Positions 8,200-14,650 of a stretch of 28,701 bases of DNA are shown in pieces. The stretch's first letter is position 1; every line of letters starts with the position of its first letter. The notes below the pieces were generated by a model that ran no database searches, was not told the DNA's origin, and saw nothing but the letters and a program-made list of their open reading frames with translations. This DNA comes from JABIAG01 sp964561995. GTDB taxonomy: Archaea > Nanobdellota > Nanobdellia > Woesearchaeales > JABIAG01. The translations under genes and the position numbers were made by a program. The stretch covers positions 1-28,701 of the forward strand of contig CAZLQZ010000014.1 in assembly GCA_964561995.1 (NCBI GenBank). Reading direction: 5' to 3'.

Positions 8200-8206
8200 T
8201 TATATA
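8200..8206 (+). promoter_or_regulatory. TATA box of the structured leader transcript
   Basis: TTATATA at 8200-8206 is preceded by a purine-rich CGAAA at 8192-8196 that could serve as a BRE. Initiation about 25 bases downstream would fall near 8228-8232, right at the foot of the first hairpin of the leader. Confidence 0.5.
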
Positions 8207-8229
8207 CTGGTTATGTGTTACTACTATTA

Positions 8230-8384
8230 AGAAGCAAGCGATTGCTTGCCCGGAATTTATCCCCCCACACATACTCGATTTCTTCCGGGCCTATTACTCA
8301 CCGAACTCACCTCCGTGTGTAATTTCTTAGGAAGTTATACACGGAACCCTTTAATTTCCATAAAAAAGAGGTTAATAGATAAAT
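8230..8384 (+). ncRNA. Candidate structured leader RNA (three hairpins) before the lysozyme-like gene
   Basis: This stretch is clearly GC-richer than its surroundings and folds into consecutive hairpins. Hairpin 1 is GCAAGC 8234-8239 with GCTTGC 8244-8249. Hairpin 2 is GCCCGGAA 8248-8255 with TTCCGGGC 8283-8290, around a C-rich 27-base interior. Hairpin 3 is a 14-bp stem, 8313-8326 with 8331-8344, closed by a TTAG loop. Hairpin 3 contains two G-T pairs (8319/8338 and 8323/8334) that pair only in RNA of the plus strand, so the plus strand is probably the transcript. An SD-like GAGGT at 8368-8372 follows. ACCTC at 8309-8313 and AACC at 8345-8348 are complementary to it and could mask it. An alternative is the relic right end of an IS200/IS605 element. 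Confidence 0.45.
8368..8372 (+). promoter_or_regulatory. Shine-Dalgarno GAGGT of the lysozyme-like gene
   Basis: GAGGT lies 12 bases before the ATG at 8385. Many other first genes here show no SD and have a TATA box about 27 bases before the ATG, so an SD fits translation from a leadered mRNA. Confidence 0.45.
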
Positions 8385-9257
8385 ATGAAAAAATTACTAC
8401 CTTACATTCTAGCATTAGGAATCTTCGGCACACCATTAATTGCTGATGAAGTAAAACCTAAGGCCAAAAAAATTCAACCTAAAACAGAACAAATTTCTTT
8501 AGAAGAAGAATTATCAAAAAGATACCACGACCATGATAAGATTATTCTTGAAGAGATGGATTTAGTCAATAAAGCTTGTAAAGATATTAAAGGTTACAAA
8601 CCATTTTCAATTACTGATGCTAAATTATTTCGAGCTATGATAATGGTTGAAGGTTATAATTATGCATGGAATTACGACCCTGCACAAGTATCAAATTCTG
8701 GCGATGGAGCACTAGATGATTTAAAATTTAGATCAGGCATTTTAGATTTAGTTGATGATTCTTACTTTCAAGCATTTAAAGATGTTAAACATGCACAAAA
8801 AGATGATGCAACTTGGAATTATACAAATACAGGAATTAATCCGAGATTATCAATAAGAGCAGGATGGTTTAATTTAACCTATGAAGGACATAGAGTAAAT
8901 AAAACTTTTAATTTTGGAGAAGAAAAACAACACGAGATTAAATCAAAAGATAGTTTATGGAAATTAGCAAATAAATATAAATTATTAATTCCAAATGCAG
9001 AAGAACCATTTAAAGATGCAATGAAATTATTTAGACAGTGGAATCCAGATATAGATTTTAATAAACCATTAAACATTGGAGATGTAATTAATTATAGAAC
9101 TGGATCAATTGAAGCTTCAGTTTTAAGAAAAGACACAAAACAAATGTTTGAAGCACATAACGGAGGAGGGTACGAATTAAAAACTGGCAGAGAATATTTC
9201 AATGGTGCAATAATGCCAAAATTCAGAGCAACTGTTAAAACACCCTTTAAAAAATGA
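8385..9257 (+). CDS. Secreted lysozyme-like/lytic-transglycosylase-like protein with LysM
   Basis: A 290-residue exported protein. Residues 1-20 form a signal peptide with probable cleavage after LIA-D. A Lys-rich linker runs to about 40. Residues 78-170 resemble the lysozyme superfamily: a helix ends in MVEG, with E89 as the predicted catalytic Glu, followed by a DPAQVSNSGD segment (98-107) where bacterial and phage relatives read DPMQ-x-x-N-x-GD, and then INPRLSIRAG (151-160), the usual NIRAG helix. Residues 183-238 form a LysM-like module (HEIKSKDSLWKLANKY ... NKPLNIGDVI) that would bind glycan. Such enzymes cut bacterial cell-wall glycan, which archaea lack, so the target may be another organism or a different polymer. 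Its TGA stop overlaps the next ATG (ATGA). Activity is inferred from motifs only. Confidence 0.65.
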   Translation: MKKLLPYILALGIFGTPLIADEVKPKAKKIQPKTEQISLEEELSKRYHDHDKIILEEMDLVNKACKDIKGYKPFSITDAKLFRAMIMVEGYNYAWNYDPAQVSNSGDGALDDLKFRSGILDLVDDSYFQAFKDVKHAQKDDATWNYTNTGINPRLSIRAGWFNLTYEGHRVNKTFNFGEEKQHEIKSKDSLWKLANKYKLLIPNAEEPFKDAMKLFRQWNPDIDFNKPLNIGDVINYRTGSIEASVLRKDTKQMFEAHNGGGYELKTGREYFNGAIMPKFRATVKTPFKK

Positions 9258-10081
9258 CTAATATAATTTCTGTTGCTGATTATGTTAACACTTTTAATTT
9301 AAAAAATATAAAAATTCCAGATTATGGACTTGCATATTTAGAAATGAAAGATGAATTGGAAGATTTACTTGGTGATGAACCAAAACCACACATAAATTTA
9401 ACATTAGATTCAGCAAACAGCACCACGTTTAGAAATTATCAAAAAGGAAGAAGCACTCCAAAAAGTGTCAAAGCAATACAGGCTTTAAAAAAACAAGGAA
9501 TTGAATTTCCATTAAATTATGAAGATCCAATTGCAAAAAAAGTAATTAGATGGTATGTAAAAAGTTTATTAAGTGGGAGTTTAGACTATAATTTCTTTCC
9601 AAAATTTAATATTCACCCAAATAAATTAGAAAAATCAACAGAAATACTAGTAGATTTAAAACAACAATTCCAGAATGATTATGTATTCAAAGAATCAGGA
9701 AATGACATTGGCAGAATATTATACTTAATGGGTATTCCAGCAGGTGAAAGAAAATCAACTGCAACAACAAATTATTCACAATTCGAAAAATGTATTCAAT
9801 ACCCAAATTTAGTAAAAATTTTAATTGATGAACTGTTAATTCAAATGAATTCCAAAAGTAGACGACCTAGTCACATTTTAACTCTACCTTCACATAGAAA
9901 AGAAGATCCCGTCAAAAAAATAGGCAAACAAGTTGAAAATTTCTTAAAAGGAGTTTATCCACAATTAAATTTGAAATTTAATCTTTACAAATCCACAAGA
10001 CAAAGAAATGAAAAAAAAGAAGTTTTATTTAAAACTGAATTAAGAATCCCAGATTCTATTTTTGAAGCTATGCAAGCATAA
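9254..10081 (+). CDS. Unknown protein, paralogue-like to the gene at 4258-4941
   Basis: A 275-residue cytoplasmic protein whose ATG overlaps the preceding TGA, so it is probably translationally coupled to the lysozyme-like gene. Residues 56-80 (RNYQKGRSTPKSVKAIQALK) look like a DNA-binding or RNA-binding helix pair. Residues 98-170 carry the skeleton also seen in the gene at 4258: W-x-VKSLLSGSL (100-110), KESG (146-149), GR (153-154) and GIPAGER (160-166), then a hydrophobic helix. This recalls LAGLIDADG endonuclease-like folds with the catalytic acid lost. The C-terminal 80 residues are basic (Arg/Lys/Ser-rich), which fits nucleic-acid binding. I cannot name the family. A role as regulator of its operon is possible but untested. 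Confidence 0.55.
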   Translation: MTNIISVADYVNTFNLKNIKIPDYGLAYLEMKDELEDLLGDEPKPHINLTLDSANSTTFRNYQKGRSTPKSVKAIQALKKQGIEFPLNYEDPIAKKVIRWYVKSLLSGSLDYNFFPKFNIHPNKLEKSTEILVDLKQQFQNDYVFKESGNDIGRILYLMGIPAGERKSTATTNYSQFEKCIQYPNLVKILIDELLIQMNSKSRRPSHILTLPSHRKEDPVKKIGKQVENFLKGVYPQLNLKFNLYKSTRQRNEKKEVLFKTELRIPDSIFEAMQA

Positions 10082-10093
10082 TTAACAGATAAA

Positions 10094-10101
10094 TTTAAAT
10101 A
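10094..10101 (+). promoter_or_regulatory. TATA box of thrS
   Basis: TTTAAATA is centred about 29-30 bases before the ATG at 10127, slightly longer than the spacing of the other leaderless genes. Confidence 0.4.
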
Positions 10102-10126
10102 ACTCGTTTTTTTCTTACTAATTACA

Positions 10127-12037
10127 ATGATAAAAATAGAATTTCCAGACGGAAGTATTAAAGAATTTGACGCAGGAATTAGTGGGAAAGCGATTGCAGA
10201 AAGTATTGGTGAAAGACTAGCTATGGCAGCATTAGCTGTAAAAGTAAATGGCACAACTACTGAAAACTCAACCCCTGTTACTGAAGATTCTAAAATTGAA
10301 ATTCTAACTTTCAAACAAGAAGAAGGAAAAAAGATATTTTGGCATTCAGCTGCCCATGTTATGGCAATGGCTGTTAAAGAACTTTATCCAGAAGTTAAAT
10401 TAACTATTGGACCTTCTATTGATAATGGTTTTTACTATGATTTTGAAGCAGAACCTTTTAGACCAGAAGATTTAGAAAAGATTCAAGTTAAAATGAAAGA
10501 AATTGTTGAAAAAAATATTCCTTTTGTAAAAAAAGAAGTTTCATTAGACGAAGCAAAAGAAATGTTTAAAGACAACAAATTCAAATTAGAATTAATTGAA
10601 GAGTATAAAGAAAATCTATCAGTATATTGTAACAAAGATTTTTGTGATTTATGCAAAGGACCACACGTACCTTCAACAGGTTACATTAAAGCTTTCAAAC
10701 TAACCAATATAAGTTCTTCATACTGGAAGGGAAATGCTAAAAATGCTAACTTACAAAGAATTTATGGAACGGCATTCCCAGATAAAAAAGAGCTTAAAAA
10801 ATATCTAAAAATGGTTGAAGAAGCTAAAGAACGTGATCATAATAAATTAGGAAAAGAAATGCAACTTTTTATGACTCATGAAAAAGTAGGACAAGGTCTT
10901 CCATTATTAATGCCTAAGGGTGCTAAGATTTTTCAAACTCTTCAAAGATTTGTTGAAGATGAAGAAGAAAAACGTGGTTACATTTTTACAAAAACTCCTT
11001 TAATGGCTAAAAGTGATTTGTATAAAACTTCAGGACACTGGGACCATTATAAAGATGGAATGTTTGTAATGGAAACAAAAGGTGAAACCCTTGCCCTAAG
11101 ACCTATGACTTGCCCTTTTCAATTTTTGATATACAATTCAAAGAAAAGAAGTTATAGAGAATTACCTATACGTTATGCAGAAACTTCAACATTATTTAGA
11201 AATGAAGATTCTGGAGAAATGCACGGATTAATTAGATTAAGACAATTTACTATATCTGAAGGACATTTAATTTGTAGACCAGATCAACTTAAAGATGAAT
11301 TTAAAGGAGTAATTGATTTAATTAAATTTATCATGAAAACAATTGGCTTAGAAGAAGATTTATGGTACAGATTTTCAAAATGGGATCCAGAAGATAAAGA
11401 AAAATATATTGATAATCCTCCTGCTTGGGATGAATCTCAGAAAGTTATGAAAGAAATACTTGATGAACTTAAATTAGATTACGTTGAAGCAAAAGGAGAA
11501 GCTGCATTTTATGGACCTAAATTAGATATTCAAGCTAAAAACGTCTATGGAAAAGAAGATACAATAATTACAATTCAAATTGATCTTGCACTACCTGAAA
11601 GATTTAATATGGTTTACACCGATAAAGATAGTAAAGAAAAAAGACCAATTGTAATTCATAGAACTTCAATAGGATGTTATGAAAGAACTATCGCTATGCT
11701 TATTGAAAAATATGCAGGTAAATTCCCTTTATGGTTAAATCCTAACCAAGTAATTATTTTACCTGTTGCAGACAGATTTAAAGAATATGCAAATAAGGTT
11801 GCAGAATCTTTCAAAGAAGTTGGAATTAGAGTTGAAGTTGATGATAGAACTGAAACTATTGGTAGAAAAGTAAGAGATGCAGAACTTCAAAGATTTAACT
11901 TTATTTTAGTTGTTGGCGAAAAAGAAATTAAAGACGACACAGTAGCTGTTAGAACTAGAGACAACAATGTTGAAGGTGCAATTGATTACAAAAAATTCCA
12001 AGAAAGAGTTTTACAAGAAATCAAAGAAAAAAAATAA
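10127..12037 (+). CDS. thrS: Threonyl-tRNA synthetase (bacterial-type domain layout)
   Basis: A 636-residue class II synthetase charging tRNA-Thr. In order it has a TGS domain (1-62), an N2 editing domain with H73-x3-H77 and C176-x3-H180 (CKGPH), a class II catalytic core and an anticodon-binding domain from about 536. The zinc ligands expected in the active site are C329 (MTCPF), H380 and H511. Motif 2 lies around RNEDSGEMHGLIRLRQF (358-374). Motif 3 reads HRTSIGCYER at 511-520, where most relatives have HR-x-x-x-GS-x-ER. The N2 editing domain, which hydrolyses Ser-tRNA-Thr, is the bacterial and eukaryotic kind. Many archaea instead use a D-aminoacyl-tRNA deacylase-like domain, so this gene may have been acquired from bacteria. 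Confidence 0.95.
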   Translation: MIKIEFPDGSIKEFDAGISGKAIAESIGERLAMAALAVKVNGTTTENSTPVTEDSKIEILTFKQEEGKKIFWHSAAHVMAMAVKELYPEVKLTIGPSIDNGFYYDFEAEPFRPEDLEKIQVKMKEIVEKNIPFVKKEVSLDEAKEMFKDNKFKLELIEEYKENLSVYCNKDFCDLCKGPHVPSTGYIKAFKLTNISSSYWKGNAKNANLQRIYGTAFPDKKELKKYLKMVEEAKERDHNKLGKEMQLFMTHEKVGQGLPLLMPKGAKIFQTLQRFVEDEEEKRGYIFTKTPLMAKSDLYKTSGHWDHYKDGMFVMETKGETLALRPMTCPFQFLIYNSKKRSYRELPIRYAETSTLFRNEDSGEMHGLIRLRQFTISEGHLICRPDQLKDEFKGVIDLIKFIMKTIGLEEDLWYRFSKWDPEDKEKYIDNPPAWDESQKVMKEILDELKLDYVEAKGEAAFYGPKLDIQAKNVYGKEDTIITIQIDLALPERFNMVYTDKDSKEKRPIVIHRTSIGCYERTIAMLIEKYAGKFPLWLNPNQVIILPVADRFKEYANKVAESFKEVGIRVEVDDRTETIGRKVRDAELQRFNFILVVGEKEIKDDTVAVRTRDNNVEGAIDYKKFQERVLQEIKEKK

Positions 12038-12090
12038 ATTATTTTTTTATTTTATTTAAATAATATTAAAAGAAATTTTTACAAACACAT

Positions 12091-12714
12091 TCAAAACTTT
12101 AAACTATCACCGGGTTGAAGAATCTTAACTTCTATTTCAGAATTTTTATAAATTTCTTCTTTAAAGAGTAGTGCATCTTCTTCATGTCCTACAAATTTAC
12201 CCCAATGCATTGGAATTGCTAACCTTGGTTGAATGATTTTAGCAGCAGATGCAGCTTCAATAGCTCCCATAGTATAAGTTCCACCTATTGGCAACATTAC
12301 TAAATCTGCTTCAAAAAAATTCATTTCAGGAATTAAATCGGTATCACCTGCATGATAAAGTAATTTTCCTTCTATTTCAAAAATATATCCATTACCTTCT
12401 TCTTTAGGATGATTTGATTTAGAAATATTATAAGCGCAAACTGCCTCAATTTTCATCCCATCAATTTCTTGTTTATCACCGTTACGCATCCCTATTGCTT
12501 GAATTTGATTAGCAACATTAATAGGACCCACAATCACAGTATCATCAACACTTAACTTTTGAATTAATTCTTTTGAAAAATGATCGTTATGTGAATGAGT
12601 AACTAGAATTATATCAGCTTTTTCATCATCTTTAAAATCATAAGGATCAATATAAATTACTTTGTTTTCTGATTTTATCTTAAAGCTAGAATTACCTAAC
12701 CATTGAATAATCAT
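12091..12714 (-). CDS. Metallo-beta-lactamase-fold hydrolase (UPF0173-like)
   Basis: A 207-residue cytoplasmic protein with the metallo-beta-lactamase fold. It has H40-x-H42-x-D44-H45 (HSHNDH), then YHAGDTD at about 115-121 supplying the next His and Asp, and a terminal IPMHWGKF. The compact form, starting directly with IQWLGNSSFKI, is that of the UPF0173/'metal-dependent hydrolase' group related to UlaG. Two metal ions should be bound. Reported relatives act on varied lactones and phosphodiesters, so the substrate is open. It ends 53 bases from the convergent thrS and shares a promoter region with the divergent gene at 12767. Confidence 0.85.
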   Translation of the reverse strand: MIIQWLGNSSFKIKSENKVIYIDPYDFKDDEKADIILVTHSHNDHFSKELIQKLSVDDTVIVGPINVANQIQAIGMRNGDKQEIDGMKIEAVCAYNISKSNHPKEEGNGYIFEIEGKLLYHAGDTDLIPEMNFFEADLVMLPIGGTYTMGAIEAASAAKIIQPRLAIPMHWGKFVGHEEDALLFKEEIYKNSEIEVKILQPGDSLKF

Positions 12715-12735
12715 AGTTGATTTAGTAGAATAAAC

Positions 12736-12743
12736 TTTATAAA
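12736..12743. promoter_or_regulatory. Symmetric TATA box shared by two divergent genes
   Basis: The palindromic TTTATAAA is centred 27-28 bases before the ATG at 12767 and about 25 bases before the minus-strand ATG ending at 12714. No better TATA box lies in the 52-base gap. Confidence 0.5.
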
Positions 12744-12766
12744 TATTTCTGAATTTTAATATAAAA

Positions 12767-13012
12767 ATGTTAGGAATGGAAGAAATAATTGCTCAAAGTG
12801 ACTGTGATGAACAATCTAGTATAGTCATGGTTAATAATCACTCTTTACCTGAAGAAACTAGATTAGGACACTTAAAATGTCTTGGTCAATATAGAACAGA
12901 TGAAGTAAAAACAGTAATTGAACAAGTTGCAAATAGTTGGCCAATTATTAGCAGATATTCAAAAAGAATGCGTTCGGTTGCAAAAAGCATATTAGAAGCC
13001 AATTACCAATAA
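12767..13012 (+). CDS. Hypothetical small cytoplasmic protein
   Basis: An 81-residue protein without a signal peptide or membrane segment, and predicted mostly helical. It has two Cys (14 and 39) and a conserved-looking basic end (SRYSKRMRSVAKSILEANY). The middle, ETRLGHLKCLGQYRTDEVKT, reads like a pair of short helices of HEAT-like type, but I do not recognise a family. Its own TATA box at the usual spacing supports it as a real gene. SRP54 follows 32 bases later with a separate promoter. Confidence 0.5.
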   Translation: MLGMEEIIAQSDCDEQSSIVMVNNHSLPEETRLGHLKCLGQYRTDEVKTVIEQVANSWPIISRYSKRMRSVAKSILEANYQ

Positions 13013-13014
13013 CC

Positions 13015-13022
13015 TTTATAAA
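13015..13022 (+). promoter_or_regulatory. TATA box of the SRP54 gene
   Basis: TTTATAAA is centred 26-27 bases before the ATG at 13045 and starts 2 bases after the previous stop codon. Confidence 0.6.
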
Positions 13023-13044
13023 TCTTTTATTCTTAAAATACCAT

Positions 13045-14385
13045 ATGTTAGACAAACTTGGAAGTAGTTTAAAGGACACATTAAACAAGATAACTAAAGC
13101 AATTTTTGTAGATGAAAAACTAATTAATGAAATAATTAGAGAAATTCAAAGAGCTTTATTACAATCGGACGTTAATGTTAAATTAGTTTTTCAATTAACT
13201 AAAACTATTAAACAAAGAGCATTAAAAAATGACATACCAGGATTAAACAAAAAAGAAGCTCTTATAAAAATAGTTTATGAAGAACTTGTTAAATTTTTAG
13301 GAGAAGAAAAAAAAGAATTAAATGTTAATGAAAAAAATTCTAAAATTATGATGGTAGGATTGTTTGGTTCTGGTAAAACTACCACATCAGGAAAATTAGC
13401 AAAATATTACAAAAAAAGAGGGAAAAAAGTTGCAGTAGTTGGACTAGATGTTTGGAGACCAGCTGCAATGAAACAACTTAAACAAGTAGCAGAAACTGCA
13501 CAAGTTGATTACTTTGTTGATGAAAAAGAAAAAGATCCTTTAAAAATTTGGAATAACGTAGAACCTAAATTAAAAGATTACGACATTATTATTGTTGATA
13601 CTGCGGGTAGAGATGCATTATCAAAAGATTTAATTAAAGAAATTGAAGACGTTACTAAGGCTGTAAATCCTATAGAAAAATTATTAATTATTTCTGGAGA
13701 CATAGGACAAACTGCTGAAAAACAAGCATCACAATTCCATGAAAGTTGTAAAATTACTGGAGTAATTGTTACTAAAATGGAAGGAACTGCTAAAGGTGGT
13801 GGAGCTCTAACAGCATGTTCAGTAACAGATGCACCAATTAAATTTATTGGAACTGGAGAAAAAGTAGATGATTTAGAAGTATTCAATCCACCTGGATTTG
13901 TTTCAAGAATTTTAGGAATGGGAGATATAGAAGCTTTAATGGAAAAAGCTAAAGAAGCAATAAATGAAGAAGATGCTAAAGATCTAGGTAAAAAATTATT
14001 AAAAGGAGAATTTAACTTGATTGACTTGTATGAACAAATGCAGGCAATGTCTAAAATGGGTCCACTATCAAAAGTAGTTGAGATGGTTCCAGGATTTTCA
14101 CAAATAAAAATGCCTAAAGAAGCATTACAAGTTCAAGAAGGCAAATTAAAAAAATGGCGTTTTATAATGGATTCATGTACTAAAGAAGAACTTGAAGATC
14201 CAGAGATTATGAACTCTGAAAGAATTGAAAGAATAGCAAAAGGATGTGGTTGTTCAACTGGTGAAGTAAGGGACTTATTAAAACAATACAAACAAAGTAA
14301 AAAAATGATTAAAAACCTTGGCGGCTCTGAAAAGAAAATGCAACAAATGATGAAGAAGATGCAGGGCGGCAATATGAAAATGTAG
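13045..14385 (+). CDS. srp54: Signal recognition particle GTPase SRP54
   Basis: A 446-residue SRP54/Ffh protein, which binds signal sequences and 7S RNA and docks on FtsY to deliver ribosomes to the Sec translocon. It has an N domain of helices (1-90) and a G domain with P-loop GLFGSGKTT (105-113), DVWRP (135-139), DTAGRD (185-190) and TKMEG (243-247, where TKLDG is usual). A Met-rich M domain lies in about 290-446, including the CGCS-G helix at about 399-404. The tail is KKMQGGNMKM, close to typical archaeal ends. The stop is TAG, unlike most neighbours, which use TAA. A second copy of the last codons and the 3' flank lies 129 bases downstream. Confidence 0.95.
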   Translation: MLDKLGSSLKDTLNKITKAIFVDEKLINEIIREIQRALLQSDVNVKLVFQLTKTIKQRALKNDIPGLNKKEALIKIVYEELVKFLGEEKKELNVNEKNSKIMMVGLFGSGKTTTSGKLAKYYKKRGKKVAVVGLDVWRPAAMKQLKQVAETAQVDYFVDEKEKDPLKIWNNVEPKLKDYDIIIVDTAGRDALSKDLIKEIEDVTKAVNPIEKLLIISGDIGQTAEKQASQFHESCKITGVIVTKMEGTAKGGGALTACSVTDAPIKFIGTGEKVDDLEVFNPPGFVSRILGMGDIEALMEKAKEAINEEDAKDLGKKLLKGEFNLIDLYEQMQAMSKMGPLSKVVEMVPGFSQIKMPKEALQVQEGKLKKWRFIMDSCTKEELEDPEIMNSERIERIAKGCGCSTGEVRDLLKQYKQSKKMIKNLGGSEKKMQQMMKKMQGGNMKM

Positions 14386-14420
14386 TTCTTATAAAATTAA
14401 ATAATTTGATATTTGAAAAA
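14353..14420 (+). repeat. SRP54 3'-end repeat, copy A
   Basis: This is the last codons of SRP54, its stop and about 35 bases of 3' flank. The same order of bases recurs at a constant offset of 129 in copy B, with a few substitutions plus a small difference at the left edge. Confidence 0.7.
14389..14396 (+). promoter_or_regulatory. TATA-like box before a micro-ORF
   Basis: TTATAAAA is centred 27-28 bases before the ATG at 14420, the spacing used by the leaderless genes here. It may be chance in such AT-rich sequence. Confidence 0.3.
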
Positions 14421-14514
14421 TGGCGCAATACGAATATGAGGAGTATAGTACGTCATGACTACAGACGAAACTGTAGTGAAGAAGAAAATGCAAGGCGATA
14501 ATATGAAAATGTAA
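14420..14514 (+). other. Two overlapping micro-ORFs with a hairpin
   Basis: A 12-codon frame (MAQYEYEEYSTS, 14420-14458) overlaps by ATGA a 19-codon frame (14455-14514) that ends in the same KKMQG-x-NMKM tail as SRP54. The unique stretch between the two repeat copies also folds into a 7-bp hairpin, ACTACAG 14458-14464 with CTGTAGT 14471-14477. It may be a remnant of a duplicated SRP54 gene with its middle replaced, or a small transcribed element. Real translation is uncertain. Confidence 0.3.
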
Positions 14515-14549
14515 TTCTTAAAGACTTGAAAAATTTGATATTTGAAAAT
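14482..14549 (+). repeat. SRP54 3'-end repeat, copy B
   Basis: This stretch matches copy A at an offset of 129 bases, including the ATGCA-GGCG start, AATATGAAAATGTA at the stop and TTTGATATTTGAAAA at the end. It keeps the SRP54 reading frame and ends it with TAA instead of TAG. Confidence 0.7.
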
Positions 14550-14578
14550 TATATCTCAAATTAGTAAATAATATCTTA

Positions 14579-14595
14579 AAAACAATAATTGTTTT
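14579..14595. promoter_or_regulatory. Operator-like palindrome before the sensor kinase
   Basis: AAAACAAT-A-ATTGTTTT is a perfect 17-base inverted repeat that runs into the TATA box TTTTATATAA (14592-14601). A repressor bound there would block TBP. With initiation near 14623 the leader would be about 28 bases. Confidence 0.4.
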
Positions 14596-14601
14596 ATATA
14601 A
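14592..14601 (+). promoter_or_regulatory. TATA box of the sensor kinase gene
   Basis: TTTTATATAA is centred about 55 bases before the ATG at 14651, so this transcript would have a short leader, unlike its neighbours. Confidence 0.4.
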
Positions 14602-14650
14602 TATCAACTTACCATGCAGATATTAAGCTAATTTAAACAATTATATAAAA

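Noticed and set aside
8246..8446. A 66-residue plus-strand open frame across the leader region
   Set aside because: It runs through the hairpins and into the lysozyme-like gene in another frame, starts at TTG without support, and has a composition unlike a real protein.
12038..12090. ATTATTT...AAATAAT inverted repeat between convergent genes
   Set aside because: It is pure A/T and weak, as expected by chance in this composition, so it is not called a terminator.
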